Shown: positions 6,733-15,694 of the stretch, one piece after another
Layout: every line of letters starts with the position of its first letter
Numbering within the stretch: position 1 is the stretch's first letter
Source: Candidatus Poribacteria bacterium
GTDB taxonomy: Bacteria > Poribacteria > WGA-4E > UBA9662
Direction: 5' to 3'
Assembly (NCBI GenBank): GCA_002729015.1
Contig: PBVO01000107.1
Coordinates: 1-26,034, forward strand
DNA length: 26,034 nt
The notes under the pieces: model-generated
Seen by the model: only the letters and a program-made list of their open reading frames with translations
Told to the model about the DNA's origin: nothing
Databases searched by the model: none
Position numbers and translations under genes: made by a program

Positions 6733-9246
6733 ATGCAAAATTTAGAATCAATTTTAAATATTGTTCACGATCTATTGAAACAAGAAGTTGAGAACGGGTG
6801 CAGAGATGATATATCTCCTGACGGAATACAGTCATCAATTCGAAGTCAGTTTAGCAAGACACGCCCATTAAATCTAGATATGGGGGTACGATCCCAACTG
6901 AGAGAAGTTTATGCATGTTTCAACACATATTCTCAGGCGACACCGATAGAACGTATCCATTACCTTGAGAAAGCTAGAAAACTGCTCGAAAGGATGATCA
7001 CTAATTCCTCTTTGGTAAACCAAAAAATAGAAAGTTCTGAAATTACTGAACGTCTTACCAAAAATGAATCAATTGCACCAACTCGTTCTGTAGATACGGA
7101 TTCTGAAAAAATCAATTTTTTGACAATTACAACAGATTGCATCAAGGGAATTGGTCCAAGATCAGCCAGTAAGCTAGAAACAGAACTTGGTATCCGTACT
7201 ATCGGTCAATTACTAGAGTATGTACCACGGGCTTACCATGACCAAAGTCAGGTTACTCCAATCGGTTCTGTAAGCCAACTAGGAGATAACTATACGATTC
7301 AAGGAAAAGTTGCAAAGCACTCGTATATTCCGTCCCGTCGTCCTGGAGGCAAAGCCTTTGCTAAAATTGCCATTTATGATGGTACAGGCATAGCTCAATT
7401 GGTAATTTTTGGTAATCAGCGAATCAGCTATTTGAGAAAGACATTATCCGTTGGCACTTCAGTTGTTATCAGTGGAAAATTCGAAAGGAGGCAAAAAGAA
7501 ATTCAATCTTCCAACTTCGAGTTTGAAATTGTTACTGATCACGAAGAAGAGCGCATACATACGGGACGGATTGTGCCTCAATATAGAACCACAATGAACC
7601 TAACACAACGTAGTTTGCGACAATGGGTCAAAAATGCACTTGATAACTATATAATAGAATATCCCGAATTCTTAGCTGAAGAAATTCGAGCTCGTAATGA
7701 ACTCATAGATTGGCCTAATGCAGTCTCCGAAATACACTTTCCGTCTTCGTCGGAAATGATGATTCTAGCTCGTCGACGTTTAGTTTTTAATGAATTTTTT
7801 CTTTTACAAATTTGGCTGTCAATTAATAAGAAAAGTGATGCCTCTGTTCCCGGTATTAGCTTTACAAATCATCGATCTGAGGAAAAAACAGATTTAGTAG
7901 AACAATTTTTATTAGCGTTACCCTTTGAGCTGACAAAAGCTCAAAAACGATCGTTTGATCAAATTAAGATGGATATGGAGCGAGACGAACCAATGAATCG
8001 TTTGCTACAAGGAGATGTTGGTTCAGGTAAAACGATGGTGGCTGCTTTAGCTCTTTTGAAGGCTGTACAATGCGGCTATCAGGCTGTTTTAATGGTACCG
8101 ACTGAAGTTCTCGCTGATCAACACGCTATCAATTTAAAAAAAACGATGTCCGATTTAGGAATTAATGTTGGTCTACTGAAAGGTGATCTGGGAAAAAGAG
8201 AACGAGATCAGATTTTGAAACAAATAAGTGATGGGCAATTACAAATAATTGTAGGGACGCATGCCATAATCCAAGAATCAGTTATCTTCAACAACCTGGG
8301 TTTAGTCATTATCGACGAACAACATCGATTTGGGGTATTACAACGAGCAAAACTTCGAGACAAAGGACCTGTCAATCCTAACAACTTATCCAATCAGCTG
8401 GTCCCTGATATCCTAGTAATGACGGCAACACCTATACCACGAACTCTCTCTATGACCGTATATGGAGATTTAAATGTATCTGTGATAGATGAATTGCCTC
8501 CGGGACGTCAAGAAATAAAAACTGAATGGGTTAAGGATTCTGAACGAGATATACTTTATCAGCGATTGCATAAGGAAATAGAAAAAGGTCGACAAGTGTA
8601 TGTTGTGTATCCACTTGTAGAAGAATCGGAAAATTTAGAGGATATAAAAGCTGCTACCGAAATGGCTGGACAACTACAACAAAAATCATTTCCAGATCAA
8701 GGGGTTGGCCTTTTACATGGCCGTATGAAATCGGCAGAAAAACAATCGGTTATGGCTAACTTTAAAGATGGAAAACTAGATATTCTAGTATCTACAACTG
8801 TGATTGAGGTCGGTGTTGATGTACCCAATGCCACTATTATTGTAATTGAAAATGCTGAACGGTTTGGGTTGGCTCAACTTCATCAATTAAGGGGGCGTGT
8901 GGGGCGTGGTCAACACCAGTCTTGGTGCTATCTAGTTTCGGATCCAAAAAGTGATGATGGCATCCGACGTCTTGAGGCTATGACTCAAACTAATAATGGT
9001 TTTGATTTATCAGAAATTGACCTCGAAATTCGCGGGCCAGGAGAATTTTTTGGTACACGGCAATCTGGTTTACCTGAATTTAAGGTGGCGGATATTATTA
9101 GAGATGCAAGCATACTTGAAGCCACAAAGTTAGAAGCTGAAATGGTAATCAATAGAGATCCGGATTTAGTTCAGAGCCAGCACAAGTTGATTAAGGTTTT
9201 AGTAGAAAAAGAATGGAGTTCCAAAAAAAAAATAATCCAATCTTAG
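6733..9246 (+). CDS. recG: ATP-dependent DNA helicase RecG
   Basis: An 837-residue helicase that remodels stalled replication forks and branched DNA. Numbered from the ATG at 6733: helix-hairpin-helix-like entry into the wedge domain (CIKGIGPRSASKLE, about 136-149), OB-fold wedge to about 270, Walker A DVGSGKT at 428-434, DEQH box at 528-531, then TATPIPRTLSMT, STTVIEVGVDVPNA, QLHQLRGRVGRG and the RGPGEFFGTRQSG motif typical of RecG. The frame is open back to a TTG at 6664, inside the CvpA-like gene. I prefer ATG 6733 because it avoids that 44-base overlap and gives an N-terminus (NLESILNIVHDLL) resembling long RecG proteins, for example of Chloroflexi. About 130 residues precede the wedge domain, more than in E. 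coli RecG (693 residues in total). Last gene of the operon. Confidence 0.95.
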   Translation: MQNLESILNIVHDLLKQEVENGCRDDISPDGIQSSIRSQFSKTRPLNLDMGVRSQLREVYACFNTYSQATPIERIHYLEKARKLLERMITNSSLVNQKIESSEITERLTKNESIAPTRSVDTDSEKINFLTITTDCIKGIGPRSASKLETELGIRTIGQLLEYVPRAYHDQSQVTPIGSVSQLGDNYTIQGKVAKHSYIPSRRPGGKAFAKIAIYDGTGIAQLVIFGNQRISYLRKTLSVGTSVVISGKFERRQKEIQSSNFEFEIVTDHEEERIHTGRIVPQYRTTMNLTQRSLRQWVKNALDNYIIEYPEFLAEEIRARNELIDWPNAVSEIHFPSSSEMMILARRRLVFNEFFLLQIWLSINKKSDASVPGISFTNHRSEEKTDLVEQFLLALPFELTKAQKRSFDQIKMDMERDEPMNRLLQGDVGSGKTMVAALALLKAVQCGYQAVLMVPTEVLADQHAINLKKTMSDLGINVGLLKGDLGKRERDQILKQISDGQLQIIVGTHAIIQESVIFNNLGLVIIDEQHRFGVLQRAKLRDKGPVNPNNLSNQLVPDILVMTATPIPRTLSMTVYGDLNVSVIDELPPGRQEIKTEWVKDSERDILYQRLHKEIEKGRQVYVVYPLVEESENLEDIKAATEMAGQLQQKSFPDQGVGLLHGRMKSAEKQSVMANFKDGKLDILVSTTVIEVGVDVPNATIIVIENAERFGLAQLHQLRGRVGRGQHQSWCYLVSDPKSDDGIRRLEAMTQTNNGFDLSEIDLEIRGPGEFFGTRQSGLPEFKVADIIRDASILEATKLEAEMVINRDPDLVQSQHKLIKVLVEKEWSSKKKIIQS

Positions 9247-9281
9247 TTGTCAATAATAGATCGAGTGAAAAATGGTTTTCA

Positions 9282-9310
9282 TTGACACACTCAAAATATG
9301 GTGATAAAAT
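9282..9310 (+). promoter_or_regulatory. Sigma-70-type promoter upstream of the alcohol dehydrogenase family gene
   Basis: TTGACA (9282-9287) and TAAAAT (9305-9310) with a 17-base spacer, in the 131-base gap after recG. Predicted transcript start near 9317, about 60 bases before the ATG at 9378. This separates the dehydrogenase gene from the recG operon. Very good consensus match. Confidence 0.65.
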
Positions 9311-9377
9311 CGAGGATCGGTTGATAATGGGAAGTCAGCGAACGGCGTAATTTTAGTATCAGACATCGGATAGAACA

Positions 9378-10343
9378 ATGAAGGCCGGACAGATTGTAGA
9401 ACGACACCAAATCGAAATTGTTTCCGTTCCCGACCTTGGCATCGCTGATCAACCAAGTGGAACTTTGTTGGTGAAGCCTTACAGAGGGGCAATCTGTGGT
9501 AGTGACATACCGTACTTTACTCTTCAACATCCGTCCTACCCATTGCCGTTGGGGCAGTCTCTACACGAGTGTATCGGGTTTGTGGTAGACAGTAAATCAT
9601 CCAAGTTCAAGGAAGGAGATGAGGTCTTGTCTGTTCCAATTGGACAAACAGGTTTAGCTGAATACTTTATATCCAATGATCAACTGACAGTTCATCTTTC
9701 TCCATCCGATCGCCCTTCGGAAATGTTAATGTCCCAGCCTTTGGGTACGGTGGTTTGGGCCTGTCGAAAGTTGGGAAACTTAATTCATCAGAACGTTGTG
9801 ATTTTGGGACAAGGTCCTATGGGGCAGATGTTTACTCGTTTTGTCAGTAACTTGGGAGCGAAAACTATAATTGCTACAGACCTTCTGCCTTACCGATTAG
9901 AGGTCAGTAAACAAATGCATGCCACTCATACCATTGATGTTTCTAAGGGGAATCTGGTTGAGAAAGTTAGGGAGATTACAAAAGGACAGATGGCAGACTT
10001 GGTCATAGAGGCCGTTGGCCATCAAACACATACAATTAACACGTGTATTGACTTGGTGAGAAGAAATGGCACGATTCTAGCTTTTGGTGTTCCTGATGAG
10101 TCGGTTTACGAAAATTTTCGGTATGGGGACCTATTTCGACAAAATATCCGTTTGATTAGTTCAGTGATTCCTGATGCGCAAACCGATTACCCACTTGCCA
10201 TGGACATGATCGCGCAAAATCGTATCGATGTTTCTCCTATTTTGACACATCATTTATCTTTCGACGAAGCTCAATACGGATTTGAACTCTTTACTTTCCG
10301 TCAAGAAGAAGCTATCAAAGTAATATTAGACTTCGAGGCGTAA
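9378..10343 (+). CDS. Zinc-type alcohol dehydrogenase (MDR) family oxidoreductase
   Basis: A 321-residue medium-chain dehydrogenase/reductase. Catalytic-zinc residues of the family are present as Cys40 (ICGSD) and His63-Glu64 (LHECIG), and the nucleotide-binding GQGPMG is at 144-149 followed by an acidic strand end (IATDLLPYR) suggesting NAD(H). The cluster of four Cys that binds the structural zinc in classical members is absent, which also explains a length below the usual ~345. Such proteins oxidise secondary alcohols, sugars or threonine-like substrates; the substrate is not determinable. The ATG at 9378 lies downstream of its own promoter, with only a weak purine stretch as ribosome-binding site. 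A small membrane protein gene follows after 25 bases. Confidence 0.85.
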   Translation: MKAGQIVERHQIEIVSVPDLGIADQPSGTLLVKPYRGAICGSDIPYFTLQHPSYPLPLGQSLHECIGFVVDSKSSKFKEGDEVLSVPIGQTGLAEYFISNDQLTVHLSPSDRPSEMLMSQPLGTVVWACRKLGNLIHQNVVILGQGPMGQMFTRFVSNLGAKTIIATDLLPYRLEVSKQMHATHTIDVSKGNLVEKVREITKGQMADLVIEAVGHQTHTINTCIDLVRRNGTILAFGVPDESVYENFRYGDLFRQNIRLISSVIPDAQTDYPLAMDMIAQNRIDVSPILTHHLSFDEAQYGFELFTFRQEEAIKVILDFEA

Positions 10344-10368
10344 CTCCTTAGAAAAAGGACTCTAGCCC

Positions 10369-10716
10369 ATGTTTGCACACTTAATTAGAGGAATTCTGAT
10401 GTGGTTGAATTTCTCACTATTTCCTCTTTTCGCCTCATTTCCGTTTTTTTGGATACTGTGGATTCTGGGCAAGGATAAAACTCAACGACCACAGTGGGAA
10501 TGGTTGGAAGATATTGATAGTGAAGACGTTACCCGCGTAATTGGGTTGATTGTGATCGTCTGGCTAGTTTCGGGGATTGTAATATTATTAGGAACCGTAT
10601 TTCGTGCTGTTGTCGAGGTAAAAGGACCAACGGTTGATCAGGCCGTTGAAGAGGCTGAACAGGAGATGCACGATCGTCGTAAGGCTCTACTTGCTGAAGA
10701 AGACGCTGAAGTTTGA
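10369..10716 (+). CDS. Small membrane protein of unknown function, two predicted helices
   Basis: A 115-residue protein I do not recognise. Hydrophobic segments at about residues 8-34 (rich in Phe, Leu and Trp) and 54-78 (Ile/Val-rich) should span the membrane. Between them is a short charged, Trp-containing loop (QRPQWEWLEDID) and after them an acidic, probably helical tail (VDQAVEEAEQEMHDRRKALLAEEDAE). The ATG at 10369 follows AAAGGA at 10354-10359; a second in-frame ATG at 10399 would cut into the first helix. It lies 25 bases after the dehydrogenase gene, probably in one transcript, and converges with pafA across a 21-base gap. The coding pattern and ribosome-binding site support a real gene. 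Confidence 0.65.
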   Translation: MFAHLIRGILMWLNFSLFPLFASFPFFWILWILGKDKTQRPQWEWLEDIDSEDVTRVIGLIVIVWLVSGIVILLGTVFRAVVEVKGPTVDQAVEEAEQEMHDRRKALLAEEDAEV

Positions 10717-10737
10717 ACGATCTGATTTTCCAGTTTC

Positions 10738-12183
10738 TTATTCTGCAAAGAACGGTTTTTTAACTTCTAATTCCTTGACGCACTCTTCAGCTTCCTTTTC
10801 GTATGTTTGAAATGCGTCCTGCATTTCGAAGGGTTTCCTATCAGGTAAGTATATTTGGTGCCAATCAACAATGCAGGGAATCTCATTTGTCGACAAATAG
10901 TTCATCAAAGATGATCTTCCCTTAGCTCTAGTGTCTTGTGGAGGCTTTTCCGTCGCCTTTTGAATTTTTCCCATTTCGGTAATTCTTGTTGTGTAACCTT
11001 GGCATTCTAAGTCATAATATAGTCCAAGTTCTTGGTCAATATTATGGTATTCGAGGTCAAGACTTTCAAGCCAAGGGTCATCCCAACCGATGGACTCTTC
11101 TTTCATAAAACTTTCTAGTAGCCACTGTTTGGTGACCCAATCAATTTTCCCGACTAAATTTTCTGGTAGGTGACGGTGGGCTGATTCCAGTTCTTTGAGT
11201 GTCTCACTCCAAGCATCTAACACCCAATCAGTTTCAGCGTCTTGTCCCCGCAGAATTTGGTCGCAAGCCTGAAAATATTCCCACTGAAGTTCAACCGCCG
11301 TGATCGTTCGGCCTGATTTGAGTGTCACTAACCAATGATGACTAGGATCACGGGAAATATCTTTTATAGAAAAAATAGCATCTTCAATGCTTAAGTCTGG
11401 TAGTGAATATCCAGTCTCCAGTAAATCTAGCATTAAAGAAGTCGTACCCACCTTCAGCGCATTAGCAAATTCAGACATGTTGGAATCACCAACTAAAAGA
11501 TGTAGCCGACGATACTTCGTATGATCGCCTAACGGCTCATCGCGAGTGTTAATAATAGCCCGACTAAATTGAATCCACTCATAGACTTCGGTCACGATGT
11601 GATCTGCCCGTTGGGAAATTTGAAACCCGACAAAATCGCTATTTGTACTTTTGGTATTTTGGTAATCATCAGTTTCTTCATGGCCTCCAACACGGCCCGC
11701 ACCCGCATAAATTTGCCGGGTCACGAAAAAAGGCAATAGAGTTGGAATTACCACTCTGTAAAAAGGTACGTCCCGTCTAAGTTGGTAGTTTTCGTGGCAA
11801 CCGAACGTCGCACCAGTTACATGGTCGATATTGTTTTTAAGAAAGGAAACTTGGCCTTGTAACCCCAAAGTTTCTAAAGCGTCTCTAATCGATAATTCGA
11901 TGGATCGATCGTAAGCTACTAAATCAAAGAGTCGTAAACATTCAGGTGTGGCATACTCTAGATGTCCCATATCCATATACAAACGACCACCATTGAATAA
12001 AAAACCACCATTGTGAGGGGGTTCACCCCAATCACGGTAGTGCATATCAAAGATCCCGAGCGACAAATTTGAAAAAATACAATCTTTAACGATTGATGCA
12101 ACTTTCTCAGAAGAACCAAACTCATCCGATTTATTAAGACAACCAAATTCGGTTTCTAAACCAAAAATTCGCTTACTCAACAT
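10738..12183 (-). CDS. pafA: Proteasome accessory factor PafA (modifier ligase)
   Basis: A 481-residue ligase of the Dop/PafA carboxylate-amine family. It phosphorylates the C-terminal carboxylate of the modifier with ATP and joins it to a substrate lysine. The N-terminal ATP/metal motif is IFGLETEFG (residues 6-14), the catalytic Asp is Asp71 in LYMDMGHLEYATPEC, and FLKNN, GCHENYQL, FFVTRQI, INTRDEP, YRRLH and GDSNMSE follow as in mycobacterial PafA. The lack of the long Dop loop and the MGHLEYATPEC context (Dop has DHAHPEYS) identify it as PafA, not Dop. It is longer before the catalytic Asp than mycobacterial PafA, with an extra segment around residues 44-62. The ATG overlaps the end of prcA by 7 bases, implying translational coupling; it is the last gene of the operon. 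Confidence 0.95.
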   Translation of the reverse strand: MLSKRIFGLETEFGCLNKSDEFGSSEKVASIVKDCIFSNLSLGIFDMHYRDWGEPPHNGGFLFNGGRLYMDMGHLEYATPECLRLFDLVAYDRSIELSIRDALETLGLQGQVSFLKNNIDHVTGATFGCHENYQLRRDVPFYRVVIPTLLPFFVTRQIYAGAGRVGGHEETDDYQNTKSTNSDFVGFQISQRADHIVTEVYEWIQFSRAIINTRDEPLGDHTKYRRLHLLVGDSNMSEFANALKVGTTSLMLDLLETGYSLPDLSIEDAIFSIKDISRDPSHHWLVTLKSGRTITAVELQWEYFQACDQILRGQDAETDWVLDAWSETLKELESAHRHLPENLVGKIDWVTKQWLLESFMKEESIGWDDPWLESLDLEYHNIDQELGLYYDLECQGYTTRITEMGKIQKATEKPPQDTRAKGRSSLMNYLSTNEIPCIVDWHQIYLPDRKPFEMQDAFQTYEKEAEECVKELEVKKPFFAE

Positions 12184-12980
12184 TCATCTCCACTAATCTC
12201 GAAAGGCAAGAAGCTCGCTATTTCCCGATCGGTCAAGGAGCGAAATTTACTTTTTCCTCGCTTAGAAGTTTGCAAAGTACCAACTTCTACTTGCAATTCA
12301 ATCAACTCTGTTTGTAAACATTGATTCAATTGCTCAACATCATAATCTGCCACACCAGCTTCTAATTGCATTTCCTGATTGGGTCGTTGATTGGCCATAC
12401 GACCAACTGCCCAAGTTTGAATAGCTAATTCAAAAGCATCTTGCAAAGTTAATTTATCACCGAGTCTAGATGCTGTTTGATCAATATAGTTCCGCATTAA
12501 TTGTTCGGTATCTTCAGAACCTCCTATAACCGCTACATGTTTTTCAATAGCAGTAGTTCCATCATAATTAACAGTTACCAATTGATGCGGCCGGTTTAAC
12601 CTACCCAATTCAGCTAATAGGATTTTTGCCACAGTAGGCGGGTTAAAAACTGACTCAAAAGATTGCTTTATTGGTGGACATAAAACAAAGTTTGTTAGAC
12701 GATGAAGAGTAACATCATCAATAGAACTCTGAAATCCTTGAACTGAAGCAGAATCAGTCACTAATAGTCGAAGTCTCTCAATATCAGCAATGTGACCAAT
12801 AGCGGAAAGTGCGAGATGATTATGTACTTCGTATAGCTTTTGACTACTGGTCAACGTCAAAATCAAGATACCATCATCGTAGACTAAACCAATAACTGGA
12901 CTACCTGTCCGAATTTGATCTTCAATATAATCACGCCGGTTTTGAATTGATTCTAAGTAACGATAATGTTCTTCAAACAT
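12177..12980 (-). CDS. prcA: 20S proteasome alpha subunit PrcA
   Basis: A 267-residue alpha-type subunit forming the outer heptameric rings that gate the 20S core. The fold is seen from residue ~27 (SPVIGLVYDDGILILT) onward, aligning with mycobacterial PrcA (SVVALAYAGGVLFVA); LGRLNRPHQLVTVNYDGTTAIEKHVAVIGG corresponds to its [24 protein letters not shown]. The N-terminal ~25 residues would form the gate. There is no catalytic N-terminal Thr, as expected of alpha subunits. The tail contains a KFRSLTDREIASFL segment similar to the FRRITGSALQALL of M. tuberculosis PrcA, then an acidic end. GAGGAA lies before the ATG at 12980, inside the end of prcB (10-base gap). It overlaps pafA by 7 bases. Confidence 0.93.
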   Translation of the reverse strand: MFEEHYRYLESIQNRRDYIEDQIRTGSPVIGLVYDDGILILTLTSSQKLYEVHNHLALSAIGHIADIERLRLLVTDSASVQGFQSSIDDVTLHRLTNFVLCPPIKQSFESVFNPPTVAKILLAELGRLNRPHQLVTVNYDGTTAIEKHVAVIGGSEDTEQLMRNYIDQTASRLGDKLTLQDAFELAIQTWAVGRMANQRPNQEMQLEAGVADYDVEQLNQCLQTELIELQVEVGTLQTSKRGKSKFRSLTDREIASFLPFEISGDEC

Positions 12981-12990
12981 TCAAGTTTCC

Positions 12991-13881
12991 TCAAACTTGG
13001 ACAACTGTTTCATAAACCTGTTGAATCAGGTCAAGTGATAGTTCTTGAACACCATCTTGGGTGACAGTTTTGATAACGGGGTAAATTTGAGATTTCATAT
13101 TGGTTCCACTGGTCGCTGTATCAAACTCAGCTGCAGTATCTAACAACCTCAGAATAGTGGACGTTGCTTGATTAATATCCATTTGGGATAGTCGTGTTCC
13201 AGACCACCGGTCCAGATAGTGTAAGACTCCGCGGATCCAAACTGAACCTGATCCGGATGTTGCAAAATCTACTGTCTCAAACTGAGCACCGAGTACATCA
13301 TAGAAAAAAATACGACCGGGGGGAGAAGCCAGATCTTCGGTGTTGTTATTGGAATCATAAAGTGCAAAAATTGGAACTACTCCACCTACCCCTTGTAATG
13401 CCATTGCAGTGTTATCTCGAATGAGACGAGCCAACATCCTAATTTTACCTTCGACACTTAACTCTTGCAGTTGTGTCCGACGGAAATATTGGAAGGAATG
13501 CTCAAGAGTTCGAGCCATTTCGTAAGCAATCGCTGGCGAACCAGCGATTGCCATTACGGAATGTTCATCAATTTCAAGAACTTTATCAGCTCTGTCATAC
13601 ATCACAACATTACCTGCTGTAGCCCGCCGATCTCCAGCAACCACCACCCCATCTTCATAGCGAAGTGCAATTACTGTCGTTCCTTCAATTAACTCTTCAT
13701 TATGATTTTGGCCAAGAGTTGCTACATTAGATCCTTGGTTCTGTAAGGCTGAAAAACGGACGTTGTTTGCCCGCAGAAGGTCAAGGAAGTTACCTTGATA
13801 ATCAACTGATTGTTGCAATATGCTAGGGTTACTCGCACCTTGTTGTACTGACGGGTCTAAATTCAGAGATGATCTGTGCAT
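12991..13881 (-). CDS. prcB: 20S proteasome beta subunit PrcB (catalytic)
   Basis: A 296-residue precursor of the proteolytic subunit. A 67-residue propeptide, including NFLDLLRA similar to the FTDLLR-type segment of actinobacterial propeptides, precedes the predicted autocatalytic cleavage site EG|TTVIAL. The mature nucleophile is Thr68. Asp84 and Lys100 fall at mature positions 17 and 33, exactly as the N-terminal nucleophile mechanism needs (GDRRAT and DRADKVLEI). The GSP and SGSGS motifs follow. ATG at 13881, 9 bases after the modifier stop, with no clear ribosome-binding site, so translation probably depends on coupling. Mature length would be about 229 residues, normal for the family. 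The ring forms the inner two heptamers of the core. Confidence 0.95.
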   Translation of the reverse strand: MHRSSLNLDPSVQQGASNPSILQQSVDYQGNFLDLLRANNVRFSALQNQGSNVATLGQNHNEELIEGTTVIALRYEDGVVVAGDRRATAGNVVMYDRADKVLEIDEHSVMAIAGSPAIAYEMARTLEHSFQYFRRTQLQELSVEGKIRMLARLIRDNTAMALQGVGGVVPIFALYDSNNNTEDLASPPGRIFFYDVLGAQFETVDFATSGSGSVWIRGVLHYLDRWSGTRLSQMDINQATSTILRLLDTAAEFDTATSGTNMKSQIYPVIKTVTQDGVQELSLDLIQQVYETVVQV

Positions 13882-13890
13882 ATTACTTGT

Positions 13891-14103
13891 TTATTGGCCA
13901 GTCCTTTGACGATAGCGCTTGGATTGATCTTTGTCAACTCGTTTCATCCGACGCATTAACTCCCTAGTATCAGGCCTGTCGACTTTTGGCCTTTTAGGTC
14001 CATCATCGTCCCCGTCGTCCCCAGGCAAAAAAGGGCCAGCAGGCTTTTGCTTTCTCTCTCGAAGCGAAATTGGCAATTCAGAATTTAGATGTTTTCTATT
14101 CAC
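13891..14103 (-). CDS. ubact: UBact-type prokaryotic ubiquitin-like modifier
   Basis: A 70-residue, probably intrinsically disordered protein tag that PafA attaches to target lysines. Seen: basic N-terminus, GDDGDDDG linker (residues 28-35), RPKVDRPDTRELMRRM block (38-53) and the C-terminus KRYRQRTGQ. This layout fits UBact, the Pup counterpart of Gram-negative phyla, rather than actinobacterial Pup, which ends in GGQ or GGE and has a different core. The terminal Gln must be deamidated to Glu by Dop before ligation. It has eight lysines (4, 18, 20, 37, 40, 54, 58, 62), so self-modification is possible. The start is GTG at 14103 with a strong GGAGG eight bases before it; no alternative in-frame start fits. 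It sits between dop (43-base gap) and prcB (9-base gap), the normal place for the modifier gene. Confidence 0.92.
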   Translation of the reverse strand: MNRKHLNSELPISLRERKQKPAGPFLPGDDGDDDGPKRPKVDRPDTRELMRRMKRVDKDQSKRYRQRTGQ

Positions 14104-14146
14104 TGATTCAACCTCCGGTACTCACACAAACGTCATTGTTTAAGAT

Positions 14147-15694
14147 TTAATTTTTAGGTTCTGATTTTGAGATTTCGCTAGCCCCAACTATCAGTTGGTC
14201 AACGGTGTCTGATTGATCGATTAATTGGTTATACCGATTAACCAGTTCTGGGTCTACCATGTTATCCATACTAATGGTAGAAAATCGATTTTGACTTGTA
14301 TTCTTTGACTTAAATGTTACACGATCCCACTGTATAGATTCGACTTGGTTGGGAAACTTTTTGACAACACTACCCCGAAAATATGCACGAGTACTCGCAG
14401 GTGGGTTATGAATTGCATATTCGATTTGTTCTTCTGTTAGTAAGCGCCGAACTAAACCTTGATCTTCAAGACCATAATACAATCCTACATCGGGATCTAT
14501 ATTATGATAAGCCAAATCTAAACTTTGTAACCAAGGATCTTCCCATTTAAGCCCTTCCTCTTCCACAAATGTGTTTAGTAGCCATTTTTTTGCGACCCAA
14601 TCCAATCGGTCAGATAATTGCATGGGATCGATTTGAAGTTGAGTGATCACATCTTCCCATTCGGCCAAAACCCAATTATTTTGTCCTTTCGAAGGATCAA
14701 GATACTTCTTAGCTAAACTCAAATACTCGTTTTGAAGATCTATGGCAGAAATAGTTTTACCATTTTGCAATCGAAATTTCCATTTGTAGGTTTGGTCTCG
14801 CGAGATGGCTTTAATCGACCCAATTGGATCAGCTAATGTGAACCAATCTGGAACGACTCGTAACTCGATTAAATCTAGAACTAGGGCTGTAGTTCCAATT
14901 TTAAGCGCTGTAGCATACTCCGACATATTGGCATCACCAGCGATACCATGCAGTCTACGATACTTCGTTGGATTAGCATGTGGTTCGTCTCTAGTATTGA
15001 CAATTGGCCGTTTATGCATTGTATCTACACTGGTCTCAACATGAAAAAAATCTGACCTTTGTGCTAATTGGAAACAGCCAAATTCCTCCATACCTCCTTC
15101 AGACTCAATTCCAAGTTTTCCAGCGCCAGCGTAAATCTGCCGTGTAACTAAAAACGGAATTAGGGAGGATTTCAGGTAGCTAAAAGGAACTTGTCGCTCC
15201 ATTAGATAATTATCGTGGCAACCATAACTATGACCAGAGAAATCAGTATTGTTTTTGTAAAGTTCGATAATATCACCTGAGTTATCGCGAACTTTTTCTA
15301 TACATCGGGTCAATATACGCTCGCCAGCCTTATCGTGGGCAACCAGTTCAAATAAATTCACACATTCTGGTGTTGAATATTCGGGATGGGCATGATCGTT
15401 GTATAATCTTGCTCCATTAGTTAATATAAGATCACTTTTGATCTCAGCAAACGACTCTGTTCGTTCTCTGTCTTTTTCCTGATGAATTTCTTCGTCTGGG
15501 TGCTCTTGTAAGCGTTGCGCACGAAAACCACGTTCGTCTTGGAATGGGTCCTCGCCTTTATAATCCCACATTGGTCGAAAATCATCAGAATGATAGCTTT
15601 TTATTAGCTCAATCGACCGAGTAACAGGATCTGCCTCAGGCTGATCCTGCACCGAAATTCCATATTCAGTTTCAATTCCAAAAAGTCTACTCAA
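14147..15694 (-). CDS. dop: Dop, deamidase/deconjugase of the UBact/Pup modifier
   Basis: A 515-residue enzyme that deamidates the C-terminal Gln of the modifier and can also remove the modifier from substrates. It aligns with mycobacterial Dop along its length: LFGIETEYGIS at 4-14; the Dop-specific loop at about 36-85 containing WDYKGEDPFQDERGFR; LTNGARLYNDHAHPEYSTPEC with nucleophile-position Asp100; YKNNTDFSGHSYGCHDNYL; and INTRDEPHANPTKYRRLH. The Dop loop, DHAHPEYS and a C-terminal region with STRAYFRG separate it from PafA. The start is TTG at 15694 after GAGGGA; no ATG fits, and the family N-terminus begins exactly there. It lies 26 bases after the ATPase gene and 43 before the modifier gene. 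Because the modifier ends in Gln, this enzyme should be required for tagging. Confidence 0.95.
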   Translation of the reverse strand: MSRLFGIETEYGISVQDQPEADPVTRSIELIKSYHSDDFRPMWDYKGEDPFQDERGFRAQRLQEHPDEEIHQEKDRERTESFAEIKSDLILTNGARLYNDHAHPEYSTPECVNLFELVAHDKAGERILTRCIEKVRDNSGDIIELYKNNTDFSGHSYGCHDNYLMERQVPFSYLKSSLIPFLVTRQIYAGAGKLGIESEGGMEEFGCFQLAQRSDFFHVETSVDTMHKRPIVNTRDEPHANPTKYRRLHGIAGDANMSEYATALKIGTTALVLDLIELRVVPDWFTLADPIGSIKAISRDQTYKWKFRLQNGKTISAIDLQNEYLSLAKKYLDPSKGQNNWVLAEWEDVITQLQIDPMQLSDRLDWVAKKWLLNTFVEEEGLKWEDPWLQSLDLAYHNIDPDVGLYYGLEDQGLVRRLLTEEQIEYAIHNPPASTRAYFRGSVVKKFPNQVESIQWDRVTFKSKNTSQNRFSTISMDNMVDPELVNRYNQLIDQSDTVDQLIVGASEISKSEPKN

